Assembly: GCA_945867505.1 (NCBI GenBank)
Contig: CAMBIM010000003.1
Span: forward strand, 1-46,305
Origin: Chitinophaga pinensis
Lineage (GTDB): Bacteria; Bacteroidota; Bacteroidia; Chitinophagales; LD1
DNA: 46,305 bases
Direction of reading: 5' to 3'
Below are positions 25,040-33,064 of this stretch, in pieces (the first letter of the stretch is position 1; every line of letters begins with the position of its first letter). The translations under genes were made by a program, and so were the position numbers. The notes beneath the pieces are model-generated. The model made no database searches and was not told the origin of the DNA. It saw only the letters and a program-made list of their open reading frames with translations.

Positions 25040-26037
25040 CTTGTTTTTTGTTTTTTATACCACGCCACGGTGCGTTTAATGCCTTCTTCAAAACCTACCT
25101 GTTGTTTATACCCTATTTCGCGTTGCGCTTTGGCAGAAGAGAAATGTAAATGATGCGTAGATGTATTGACAATATAAGTGCTGATAAGCGGCATCTGTTT
25201 GCGCAAAAAAAGAAAGTGAATTAAATCCATTACAAACCCTACCGGCATAAACAGAAAAGATGGAACAGCAGTAAGCTTGGGTTGAATGTTCAACTCTTTG
25301 CCAAACAACTCCAGTAGATTTTTTAAATGAAGATACGGAGGCTCGTAATCAGCAATAATGTAGGTATTGCCTGCCGCGTTTGGGCTTACACCGGCACATA
25401 GTAAACCATAAGCCAGGTTTTCGGCATACACATAACCAAGTTTTGATTCCCCATCGTTTACATATCCCATTAGCTTTCCATTCTCCAACCGTTGCAACAT
25501 TTCTCTGCTCGTTATTCTATCATTAGGTCCGTAAATATTAAAGCCCGGGCGAATGATGACGGTTTCAATTTTATCCTTAAACAATTCAAATAGCTCTTCG
25601 CATTTCACCTTTGATAAGATATAAGGTCGTGTAAACAATCCCGGTTTCATCAGCGGTGTTGCTTCATCGGCATTTTCAAAATTATTAAACCCATGCACCA
25701 CCAGCGAACTCATATACACCAATCTGCGCACCTTACTCTTTATGGCTTCTAGTATAAGATTCCAAGTGCCACAATAATTCACTTTTGTAATATCGTTGTT
25801 CCATGCCAGCGAAGGAAGAGCCGCTAAATGAAAAACAACTTCTACATCGTTCAGCAAACCATGTAGCGTATCCGGTTTGGTAATATCAGCATATACAATT
25901 TCGCAATTCAATCCTTCAAGATTCGATAACTCAGTACCGGGCAACACCATGGCTTTAGCGCTATGGCCTTCGCGCAAAAGCAGTTGAGTAAGGTTACTTC
26001 CTATAAAACCATTAGCACCGGTAACTAAAACGTTCAC
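25036..26037 (-). CDS. NAD-dependent epimerase/dehydratase (extended SDR)
   Basis: An extended short-chain dehydrogenase of about 333 residues. The start was set at GTG 26037 because it places the dinucleotide-binding motif VLVTGANGFIGSNL at the very N-terminus, 5 nt after the preceding stop; a longer in-frame start would add 33 non-family residues overlapping the upstream gene. Other motifs: VVFHLAALPS, and the catalytic YILSK tetrad segment (YxxxK) near residue 150. The C-terminal part fits sugar-nucleotide or 3-beta-HSD-like epimerases, and the substrate is unknown. It overlaps the CoA-transferase start by 4 nt. Confidence 0.88.
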   Translation of the reverse strand: MNVLVTGANGFIGSNLTQLLLREGHSAKAMVLPGTELSNLEGLNCEIVYADITKPDTLHGLLNDVEVVFHLAALPSLAWNNDITKVNYCGTWNLILEAIKSKVRRLVYMSSLVVHGFNNFENADEATPLMKPGLFTRPYILSKVKCEELFELFKDKIETVIIRPGFNIYGPNDRITSREMLQRLENGKLMGYVNDGESKLGYVYAENLAYGLLCAGVSPNAAGNTYIIADYEPPYLHLKNLLELFGKELNIQPKLTAVPSFLFMPVGFVMDLIHFLFLRKQMPLISTYIVNTSTHHLHFSSAKAQREIGYKQQVGFEEGIKRTVAWYKKQKTR

Positions 26038-26042
26038 AATAG

Positions 26043-26801
26043 TTAAAAGAATTTTTGTGGTAGAAGATGAAGCCAATGCAGGGTAAACAGGTCGATGAAA
26101 ATATTCATGATAAAATGAATAGCCATGCCATACCAAATAGAATTATAGCGAAATGCCACATAGCCAAACACAGGCCCGAAAGCAGCCGCAGCAGAAATTT
26201 CGGGTGTCGGTTTGCCTATATGAAACAATGTGGTCAACACCGTTTGAATCAGAATAATGATGATAATCTCTTTTGTTCCCGCCTTCTCACTTTTCAAACC
26301 AAATTGTAAATATCCGCGAAAGAAAATTTCATACGCTATAAAGTAGAACAGATAAACCGATTGATAGGTAACAAAAACACTCCAACTTGTTCCAATCAAT
26401 TTACTTAACGGATATTCCGATTGAATCAACGGGTCGTGTGAGGAGAAATAGGTGGAAGCAATAACAACAGGATAAGCCACCGCACAAATCAATAACGCCT
26501 GCTTGTTGTAATTCAAACGCAAACCAAGCGAGGAAAAATCTTCTTTCAGATAATATTTAGTAATTAGATAGGGAAGCAGCCAAAACAATAGCACGGTTAT
26601 TGTAAACTGATAAACATATTGCCAAAGGTCGAGCCATTTGTCTCCGTTGCCAAACAGTTGATGAAACACCACTAGGTCTTTGGTATAAGCTCCTTTGTTG
26701 TTATACCACAAAGCCACAAACCAGTAAACAAAGGTAATAAGCACCGAAGAAAGTAGAACAGTAGTTCTTCTTTTTTGCAGAGAAGCGTAGGTTTGTTGCA
26801 C
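26043..26801 (-). CDS. CPBP family intramembrane metalloprotease
   Basis: A 252-residue membrane protein with about seven to eight hydrophobic segments and a GTG start. The CPBP (Rce1-like) motifs are present in order: YEIFFRGYLQFG near residue 160, where the usual EExxxR is reduced to YExxxR, then FHIGKPTPE (FxxxH-like) and HFIMNIFID (HxxxN/D). The first glutamate is replaced by tyrosine, a variant also seen in other Bacteroidota family members, so activity is plausible but not certain. It lies in the same tightly spaced operon (gap 30 nt upstream, 5 nt downstream). Confidence 0.82.
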   Translation of the reverse strand: MQQTYASLQKRRTTVLLSSVLITFVYWFVALWYNNKGAYTKDLVVFHQLFGNGDKWLDLWQYVYQFTITVLLFWLLPYLITKYYLKEDFSSLGLRLNYNKQALLICAVAYPVVIASTYFSSHDPLIQSEYPLSKLIGTSWSVFVTYQSVYLFYFIAYEIFFRGYLQFGLKSEKAGTKEIIIIILIQTVLTTLFHIGKPTPEISAAAAFGPVFGYVAFRYNSIWYGMAIHFIMNIFIDLFTLHWLHLLPQKFF

Positions 26802-26831
26802 GGGCTAAAAGTAAAGGAAATAATTTCCGAA

Positions 26832-28232
26832 TCAGAGGCTAACCTCCTGATGTAATTCAGGAATCTCTACATCAGCAAATCCTTTTCTCATTAATTTGCT
26901 TCTGAAAGTTTGCTGCACATCATACTCTCCGTGCACAAGAAATAATTTCTTTATGGCTTGTGGATTTTGGCAGGCAATAAACTGACATAAATCTTCGTAA
27001 TCACCGTGTGCGCTCATGCTGCGCATTACCTCAATTTCTGCCCGCACTTCGTAAGGCTCACCAAAGAGGGTAACATCTTTATAATTGCGCATTAACTTTC
27101 CTCCAAGCGAGCGTGGTTCGCAATAACCTACAATCAAAATAGTATTTCGTTTGTCGCTTATTACATTTTTGATGTGGTGCTTTACTCTTCCTGCATCAGC
27201 CATGCCCGATGCTGAAATGATTACGCATGGTTCTTTGCGTTCGTTCAAGGCTTTCGATTCTTCTACGTTTTGTATGTAATGCAAACGTTTGAAATCAAAT
27301 GGTTCTTTATCGCGTTCCAGAAACTCCTGAAATTTTTTGTTGAGTTCTGACTGATGTTTTTTCATCACCGCTGTAGCCTCTACCGAGAGCGGAGAGTCTA
27401 CAAAAAAGTCTATTTCCGGTAAAGCCTTTGAAATTTCTAATCGGTTCAGCGCATAAACCAGTTCCTGTGTTCTTCCCACACTGAATGCAGGAATAACCAG
27501 TTTCCCTCTTTTCTTCAAGCAGGTATTTACAATGGCTTCCAGCAATTTATTGTCTTTCACAGCCATATCTTCATGCAAGCTGTCTCCGTAGGTTGATTCC
27601 AAAATCAGGTAATCGGCTTGCGGAAAAACTTCGGGTGAGCGAAGCAACTCATCGTTGTATCTGCCTACATCGCCACTAAAAGTTAAAGTGGTTTCCTTTT
27701 TGTCATCACTAATTTTCAAATTAACTACTGCACTGCCAATGATGTGACCTGCATCAGTAAAACAAAACGAAACGCCTTCTTTCAAAACTTTCTTTTGGTT
27801 GTAATTCACTAACTCAAAATGTTTGAGTGCATTGTGTACATCATTTTCTGTATAAAGTGCTTCAAAAGCAGATTCCCCACGCTTGGCTCTTTTTTTATTA
27901 TGATAAAAAATGTCCTGTTTTTGTATGTGAGCAGAATCGAGCAGAAGAATTTTGCTTAGGTCATAAGTTGCAGGTGTGCAGAATACTTTCCCTCTATAAC
28001 CTTCGGCAATCAGTTTCGGAATCAAACCGCAATGGTCAATGTGCGCATGAGATAAAATCAGAAAATCAACTTCATTTGGTTCAAACCCCCAATCGCGATT
28101 CAGGCCGTCCGCTTCTTTCGGGTTGCCCTGAAACATACCGCAGTCCAATAAAATTTTTGTACCGTCATTTAATTCAAGAAGATGTTTGCTACCGGTAACC
28201 ATTCGCGCAGCACCGTGGAAAGAAATTTTCAT
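26832..28232 (-). CDS. MBL-fold beta-CASP metallo-hydrolase (RNA-processing type)
   Basis: A 466-residue two-domain enzyme of the metallo-beta-lactamase/beta-CASP class that includes RNA-cleaving enzymes of the YSH1/CPSF73 type. The MBL domain has the zinc motif SHAHIDHCG (HxHxDH) near residue 60, a GHIIGSAVV histidine and FSGDVGRY. The beta-CASP domain contains IPAFSVGRTQEL, FVDSPLSVEAT and SASGMADAGRVKHH, and the C-terminus has SMSAHGDYEDL and FLVHGEYDVQQ. Likely soluble and acting on RNA; the natural substrate is unknown. It follows the copper ATPase gene by 9 nt. Confidence 0.92.
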   Translation of the reverse strand: MKISFHGAARMVTGSKHLLELNDGTKILLDCGMFQGNPKEADGLNRDWGFEPNEVDFLILSHAHIDHCGLIPKLIAEGYRGKVFCTPATYDLSKILLLDSAHIQKQDIFYHNKKRAKRGESAFEALYTENDVHNALKHFELVNYNQKKVLKEGVSFCFTDAGHIIGSAVVNLKISDDKKETTLTFSGDVGRYNDELLRSPEVFPQADYLILESTYGDSLHEDMAVKDNKLLEAIVNTCLKKRGKLVIPAFSVGRTQELVYALNRLEISKALPEIDFFVDSPLSVEATAVMKKHQSELNKKFQEFLERDKEPFDFKRLHYIQNVEESKALNERKEPCVIISASGMADAGRVKHHIKNVISDKRNTILIVGYCEPRSLGGKLMRNYKDVTLFGEPYEVRAEIEVMRSMSAHGDYEDLCQFIACQNPQAIKKLFLVHGEYDVQQTFRSKLMRKGFADVEIPELHQEVSL

Positions 28233-28241
28233 ACTGATTAT

Positions 28242-30701
28242 TTATCTGGCTAAACTACTTTGAACTTTTGTTTCATCGGAGAAATATTTTTTTCCTGCCA
28301 CGGTTGAAGCCAAAGTGGTGAACAGAATTATAGTAACAGAACTAACCGGCATTAGCACCGCAGCAACCAAAGGACTCATAGTTCCCTGCACCGCGAAGAA
28401 CATACCCAGAACATTATAGCAAAGCGAAATCACAAAACTTGCTTTAATGATGTTTACTCCGGCTTTGGAATAATTCAACAACGTTTCAATTTTATCAAAC
28501 TGCGATGAATCAATAATACCATCGCAAGCCGGAGAAAAATTATTTACATCATCGCTAATGGCAAGGCCAACCTCTGCCTGTTTCAATGCACCGGCATCGT
28601 TTAATCCATCGCCAACCATCATTACACTTTTGCCCGATGATTGTATCTTCTTTATCACATTTAGTTTATCAGCGGGTTGCTGATGAAATACAAGATTCTT
28701 TTCTTTGACATATTGCGAAAGGAAATTCTTTTCAGCATCATTATCGCCACTTACCACATACGTTTCAAACCGCGAGCGAAGCTTATTCATCAACTTACCA
28801 AAGCCTTTTCGGTATTCGTTCTTTACTAAAAAGAAACCGCGCACTTTGCCGTTAATGCCTACATAAACTTTTGAAGCGTGACGAAAATCCGAAATATGAG
28901 AGCCATCGGTGTTCACTTCACCGCATAAAAATTTCTTAGAGCCAATACGAACACAGTTTTCATCTACCCAACCTTCAATTCCTTTTCCTTCCTCCTCTTT
29001 GAAATCTTCGGTGGTAATAACTTTAACTCCCTTCAAATGCTCATATACTTTCTTACTCAACGGATGGGAGGAATGATAAACAAGAGATTTAACCAGTTGG
29101 ATTTCATAATCTGAAAGGCTAATCTTGTCTGTTGTCTGATATTCGATTTTCGCATTCTTAGTATTCGTCAGCGTTCCGGTTTTGTCAAATACAATCGAAT
29201 TTATTTGAGCCAGCTTTTCAATGGTGATGGCATTTTTTAAATAAATTTTATTTCTGCCGAGTATTCGTAAGATATTTCCAAGTGTAAATGGAGAAGATAA
29301 GGCAAGAGCGCAGGGGCAGGTGATAATAAGCAATGATGTAAATGCGTTGAGTGCTTTGTGTAAATCTTTGTTCCACCAATATGCTGAGGCGATAAAGGCA
29401 ATAGCTATTACGATAGGAGTGAACCAGTTGCTCACTTGGGTTGCCAAGGATGTGATGTTATCTTTTCCCTCTTTAGTAAAAGCAGAATCGTTCCAAAGTT
29501 GTGTGAGGTAACTGTGCGAAACATCTTTCATTACATCTAATTCAATGGCTCCGCCTAACTGCTTGCCACCGGCATAAATTAAGTCGCCACTGTTTTTAGT
29601 AATAGGCGTTGCTTCACCTGTTACAAAGCTATAGTCAATATTTCCTTTGCCCTTTATCAGTACTGAATCAGCAGGAATCAATTCCATGTTGCGCACTAAC
29701 ATTCTATCACCTAAACGAACATTGGTAAGCGGAATGGTAGTTTCGTTTCCGTTGTTGATAGTAGTAACCGCCACCGGGAAATACGATTTGTAATCGCGCT
29801 CAAACGAAAGTGTATCGTAAGTTCTGTTTTGAAACAATCTTCCAATCAACATCAGCATCACCAAACTAGCCATGGTATCGAAATAACCGCCACCAGAGTG
29901 AGAAAATATTTCGTAACTGCTTCTGATAAACATAGCCAGAATGCCAAGCACAATAGGGAAATCCATATTGAGTGCCTTTTGTTTCATTGCGCTCCAAGCC
30001 GAAACAAAAAACTCTTGGGCACAATAAAACAGAATGGGAAGAGCAAGACCAAAATTCAAATACCCAAAGAATTTGCGAAGTGGAGTTTCGGTTAATGCAT
30101 CTATTCCTAAGTATTCAGGAAAAGACAGCAGCATGATATTGCCAAAGCAGAAAAATGCAACACCTATTTTTAAATAGTATTTGCGTAAGTGATGTTGTTT
30201 TTCTTTACGCGTTAAATCGTTGAGATTGATGTGCGGATCATATCCAAGCGAAGCCAGCGTTTCTACAACCTGCCGTAGATTCAGTTTAGAATTATCGAAA
30301 GTGATGTGCACTTCGCGTTTCAAAAAGTTGACGTTGCTACGCTTTATACCATCTTTTATTTTAAAAAGATTCTCCAACAGGAATATGCACGAGCTACAAT
30401 GAATTTGCGGCATGTAAAACGTAACTGTAGAAATATTTCCATCTTTAAACTGAATCAATTGTTCGGCAACCTGTTCATCTTCCAAGTAAGCAAACTTCTT
30501 GGCATTCACTTGTTTGCTGAATGAACTGCCAGGCGAGGCATTCATATCATAATAGCTACACAAATTGTTCTCATCCAAAATTTCGAAAACAGTTTTGCAG
30601 CCGTTGCAGCAGAACTTATGTTGATGAGCAACAATGCTACCATCGCAGCTTTCGCCACAATGGTAGCAAGTTAAAGATTCTTTATCCTTTACTGCGTTCA
30701 T
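28242..30701 (-). CDS. ccoI: Copper-translocating P-type ATPase, CcoI/FixI type
   Basis: An 819-residue heavy-metal P1B ATPase. The N-terminus has a cysteine-rich putative metal-binding domain (YHCGESCDG and CNGCKTVFEIL) typical of CcoI/FixI, then an HMA-like domain with HCSSCIFLLENL. Membrane helices include the CPC motif in ITCPCALALSSP; the catalytic core has the phosphorylation motif DKTGTLT, and SSHPLSKKVYEHL matches the HP motif. GDGLNDAGALKQAEVG closes the P domain. Function: export of copper to the periplasm for cbb3 oxidase assembly, inferred from family. It is 22 kb from the ccoNOQPGH genes and on the other strand. No ccoS gene is seen next to it. Confidence 0.93.
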   Translation of the reverse strand: MNAVKDKESLTCYHCGESCDGSIVAHQHKFCCNGCKTVFEILDENNLCSYYDMNASPGSSFSKQVNAKKFAYLEDEQVAEQLIQFKDGNISTVTFYMPQIHCSSCIFLLENLFKIKDGIKRSNVNFLKREVHITFDNSKLNLRQVVETLASLGYDPHINLNDLTRKEKQHHLRKYYLKIGVAFFCFGNIMLLSFPEYLGIDALTETPLRKFFGYLNFGLALPILFYCAQEFFVSAWSAMKQKALNMDFPIVLGILAMFIRSSYEIFSHSGGGYFDTMASLVMLMLIGRLFQNRTYDTLSFERDYKSYFPVAVTTINNGNETTIPLTNVRLGDRMLVRNMELIPADSVLIKGKGNIDYSFVTGEATPITKNSGDLIYAGGKQLGGAIELDVMKDVSHSYLTQLWNDSAFTKEGKDNITSLATQVSNWFTPIVIAIAFIASAYWWNKDLHKALNAFTSLLIITCPCALALSSPFTLGNILRILGRNKIYLKNAITIEKLAQINSIVFDKTGTLTNTKNAKIEYQTTDKISLSDYEIQLVKSLVYHSSHPLSKKVYEHLKGVKVITTEDFKEEEGKGIEGWVDENCVRIGSKKFLCGEVNTDGSHISDFRHASKVYVGINGKVRGFFLVKNEYRKGFGKLMNKLRSRFETYVVSGDNDAEKNFLSQYVKEKNLVFHQQPADKLNVIKKIQSSGKSVMMVGDGLNDAGALKQAEVGLAISDDVNNFSPACDGIIDSSQFDKIETLLNYSKAGVNIIKASFVISLCYNVLGMFFAVQGTMSPLVAAVLMPVSSVTIILFTTLASTVAGKKYFSDETKVQSSLAR

Positions 30702-30740
30702 TGCAGATTATTTTTAAAACACAGTTCCAGGAATGGTAAA

Positions 30741-30947
30741 TTACAAATGAATTTCCTTATCGGAGTTTGTGCTGATGCCAAACATGGCGTAAAGCGGACA
30801 CCACATAACTACCGAAGTAGCCAAAAAAATGGTGGTAGGAATTACCCATAGCCAAGCATAACCGCCTGCTAAAATGGCATAACAAATAGATACAATAAAG
30901 AGAAGAATTCTGAACCAGCCATCAAAGGCACCAACATTTACTTTCAT
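30741..30947 (-). CDS. DUF2892 (YgaP-like) small membrane protein
   Basis: A 68-residue protein (start ATG 30947, chosen because MKVNVGAFDGWFRI is the typical family start) with two hydrophobic helices separated by a GGYAWL turn and ending in CPLYAMFGIST, a hallmark of DUF2892 inner membrane proteins. It lies 39 nt upstream of the copper ATPase gene and is probably the first gene of that operon. The same domain occurs fused to rhodanese in other bacteria; its function is unknown. Confidence 0.88.
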   Translation of the reverse strand: MKVNVGAFDGWFRILLFIVSICYAILAGGYAWLWVIPTTIFLATSVVMWCPLYAMFGISTNSDKEIHL

Positions 30948-30980
30948 AATTATCGTTTTAGGATTTAAAAATTGATGGCG

Positions 30981-31011
30981 CAAAGGTTATTTGCGTGTAG
31001 CGCATAGTCAA
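30981..31011 (-). promoter_or_regulatory. Possible promoter of the DUF2892-ccoI operon
   Basis: On the minus strand TTG (31011-31009) is followed after 20 nt by AACCTTTG (30988-30981), a one-mismatch version of TAnnTTTG, 34 nt upstream of the DUF2892 start. It is the only reasonable candidate in the 249-nt divergent gap 30948-31196, where I saw no clear FNR-type palindrome. Confidence 0.32.
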
Positions 31012-31196
31012 TGATTTTTCTCAAATATGGATATGATTCAAGTCACTACATCATGTAAAGTTTATTAGGAAGCAGATGCTTTACCTGCCTTTTTGCATGG
31101 TGTTTTTTTGTTTTCTAAGACTATCCTGTTTCATTTGTAGCTAAAGTTTTTTTCGCGCGGCTTTTGTGTTTTTAGTCGGGCTCACAAAATATTTTA

Positions 31197-31787
31197 ATGC
31201 TTTTCCTCATCGCTTTCTCACTTGGTTTTATCGGCTATCTGCCTTTAGGTAATATCAACCTGACGGTAGTGCAAATGAGCGTGAGCGAAGAAAAACGCAA
31301 ATGGCAGGCGTTCATTCTTTTTGCAGCCATCATGGAGTTTATCTACTGCTTTGGTTGTTTGTATGGTATGCAAATGCTGTTAAAACAACCACAATTGATT
31401 AACGCATTGAGCTGGAGTGCAGTAGCAATTTTCTTCGCGCTTGGTCTTTTTAGCATTTTACACAAACCCGATTCCGCACATTCTTCTGGTGTAAAGCGCG
31501 GAATGCTCATTGCCATTTTCAATCCATTGCAAGTGCCTTTTTGGTTGGTATGGGGAGTATATGTAATGCAAAACGGCTGGGTAAAAAGCGAAGTGCCTTC
31601 TATTGCTCTGTTCAGTTTTGTTTGCTCGGTAGGAACAATTGCCGTACTATACATGTATGCCGTGGCCGGTAAAAAAGTAGTAGAGAAATTAAATGTGAAT
31701 AAAATTTTGCTTAGCAGGTTCATAGGCTCACTGCTAATAATACTTGCCATTTATCAGGCAGTAAAGTTGCTAACGCATCACTCGTAG
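31197..31787 (+). CDS. LysE family amino acid exporter-like protein
   Basis: A 196-residue membrane protein with about six hydrophobic segments matching the LysE/RhtB exporter fold. The N-terminus FSLGFIGYLPLGNINLTVV corresponds to the family's GxxPGP-like start region, and FNPLQVPFWLVWGVY corresponds to the conserved NP motif near the middle. The substrate (an amino acid or other small metabolite) is unknown. Its last 10 nt overlap the 3' end of the convergent ABC permease gene. Confidence 0.85.
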   Translation: MLFLIAFSLGFIGYLPLGNINLTVVQMSVSEEKRKWQAFILFAAIMEFIYCFGCLYGMQMLLKQPQLINALSWSAVAIFFALGLFSILHKPDSAHSSGVKRGMLIAIFNPLQVPFWLVWGVYVMQNGWVKSEVPSIALFSFVCSVGTIAVLYMYAVAGKKVVEKLNVNKILLSRFIGSLLIILAIYQAVKLLTHHS

Positions 31788-33013
31788 CGCAAAGCCTCCA
31801 CCGGGTCAAGGTCCGCAGCTTTAATAGCAGGATAAATGCCGGCAGCAAGTCCAACAATAAAAGTGAATATCCAACCGCCAAACACCCACACATAAGGAAA
31901 TATAAAACCCGAATCAAGAAACAGACCTACCATGTTTCCCATGGCAATACCGAGAATGATTCCTAAAACTCCTCCTATTTGGCAAATAACAATAGCCTCG
32001 GTAAGAAATTGAATACGGATAGTTTGTTTGTTAGCACCCAGTGCTTTGCTAATACCGATTTCGCGCGTTCGTTCGTTTACACTTACCAGCATAATATTCA
32101 TTAATCCTATACCTGCACCAATCAGGGTAAGAATACCAATAACTATTGTCGCAATTTTTATGTATTGCATTTGGTCAAGAATCTGGTCGGCAAGTCGTTC
32201 GCTTTTGGCTATATCAAAATCGTTTTCATCGCTTACTCTCAAGTTTCTTACCCCGCGCAACACACCGGTAGCTTCATCAATAGCCATATCCAACTCTGTG
32301 GCATTAGTAACCATTATATTCAATAGGTACGAATTAGAATTATCCGGAAAACTCCACCGGGCATTCTGCACTGGTATCATTGCTTGGTTATCGGTAGCAA
32401 TTTGGCTTGCACCTTTAGAGGCAAGAATACCCGCCACTTTAAATTTTTTGCTACCAATGCTTACCAGTCTTCCAATCACCGTATCATAAGGGTTAAAAAT
32501 TTTTGCCACCACATCTCTGCCCAATAAAATCACATCGCTTCCGCTTTCAATTTCTGTTTTCGAAAAATTTCTTCCTTCCGAAATATTCTGTCCGCTTACT
32601 TTCAAATAGTTTTCGTCAATGCCAATCACCTTTACGTTCGGGTTGGTTTTCTTCGATTCGTTTTTGACTATCGCAATATTGTTCGCAATGTTCGATACCG
32701 ATACTTCTGCCGGGTAATGAAAATTCTTTTTAAAACTATTGGCTTGCTGAATAGTAATAGGCGGGTTCTCCGATTTGCGATGTCTGCGCGGGCCACCAAT
32801 TTTTTTTACACTGCCCTCATTAGTTACCGAAAAAGTATTGGAACCCATTTCGGTAAAACTCGAAAGCATTTTTGTTTTAATGCCTTCGGTGGCAGTTAAG
32901 ATGCCGATTAGCGCAGTTATGCCGAACATTATAATAGAAAGCGTAAGCACCGTGCGCAAAATATTAGCGCGTATGGCGCGCAGAGCAAGTTTTATTTGTT
33001 CGGTCAGGTTCAC
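31778..33013 (-). CDS. MacB-like ABC transporter permease
   Basis: A 411-residue permease with one N-terminal helix (about residues 21-43), a large periplasmic MacB-type core domain (about 45-280) and three C-terminal helices, including the family motif TREIGISKALGANK in the loop after the second helix. The C-terminus IYPAIKAADLDPVEALRYE is the classic ending of the FtsX/MacB-type permease. The start is GTG 33013. No ATP-binding or adaptor gene is adjacent in the window, so its partner is unknown; an export role is inferred from the family. Confidence 0.92.
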   Translation of the reverse strand: MNLTEQIKLALRAIRANILRTVLTLSIIMFGITALIGILTATEGIKTKMLSSFTEMGSNTFSVTNEGSVKKIGGPRRHRKSENPPITIQQANSFKKNFHYPAEVSVSNIANNIAIVKNESKKTNPNVKVIGIDENYLKVSGQNISEGRNFSKTEIESGSDVILLGRDVVAKIFNPYDTVIGRLVSIGSKKFKVAGILASKGASQIATDNQAMIPVQNARWSFPDNSNSYLLNIMVTNATELDMAIDEATGVLRGVRNLRVSDENDFDIAKSERLADQILDQMQYIKIATIVIGILTLIGAGIGLMNIMLVSVNERTREIGISKALGANKQTIRIQFLTEAIVICQIGGVLGIILGIAMGNMVGLFLDSGFIFPYVWVFGGWIFTFIVGLAAGIYPAIKAADLDPVEALRYE

Positions 33014-33050
33014 GGTGCTAACTTATGTAAAAGATAAAACTTCGGAAATC

Positions 33051-33058
33051 TATATTTG
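33051..33058 (+). promoter_or_regulatory. -7 promoter element just before the helicase gene
   Basis: TATATTTG is an exact TAnnTTTG match ending 6 nt before the proposed ATG at 33065, so the transcript would be leaderless or nearly so. A TTATG at 33023-33027 is the only -33-like sequence, at 23 nt. It lies between two divergent genes (33013 and 33065). Confidence 0.45.
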
Positions 33059-33064
33059 CCCCTA

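Noticed and set aside
25036-26136. Longer N-terminus of the epimerase
   Set aside because: The extra 33 residues before VLVTGANG overlap the upstream protease gene and do not match SDR proteins; GTG 26037 fits better.
33056-33064. TTG start for the helicase gene
   Set aside because: The TTG lies inside the TATATTTG -7 element; the ATG at 33065 is the natural start.
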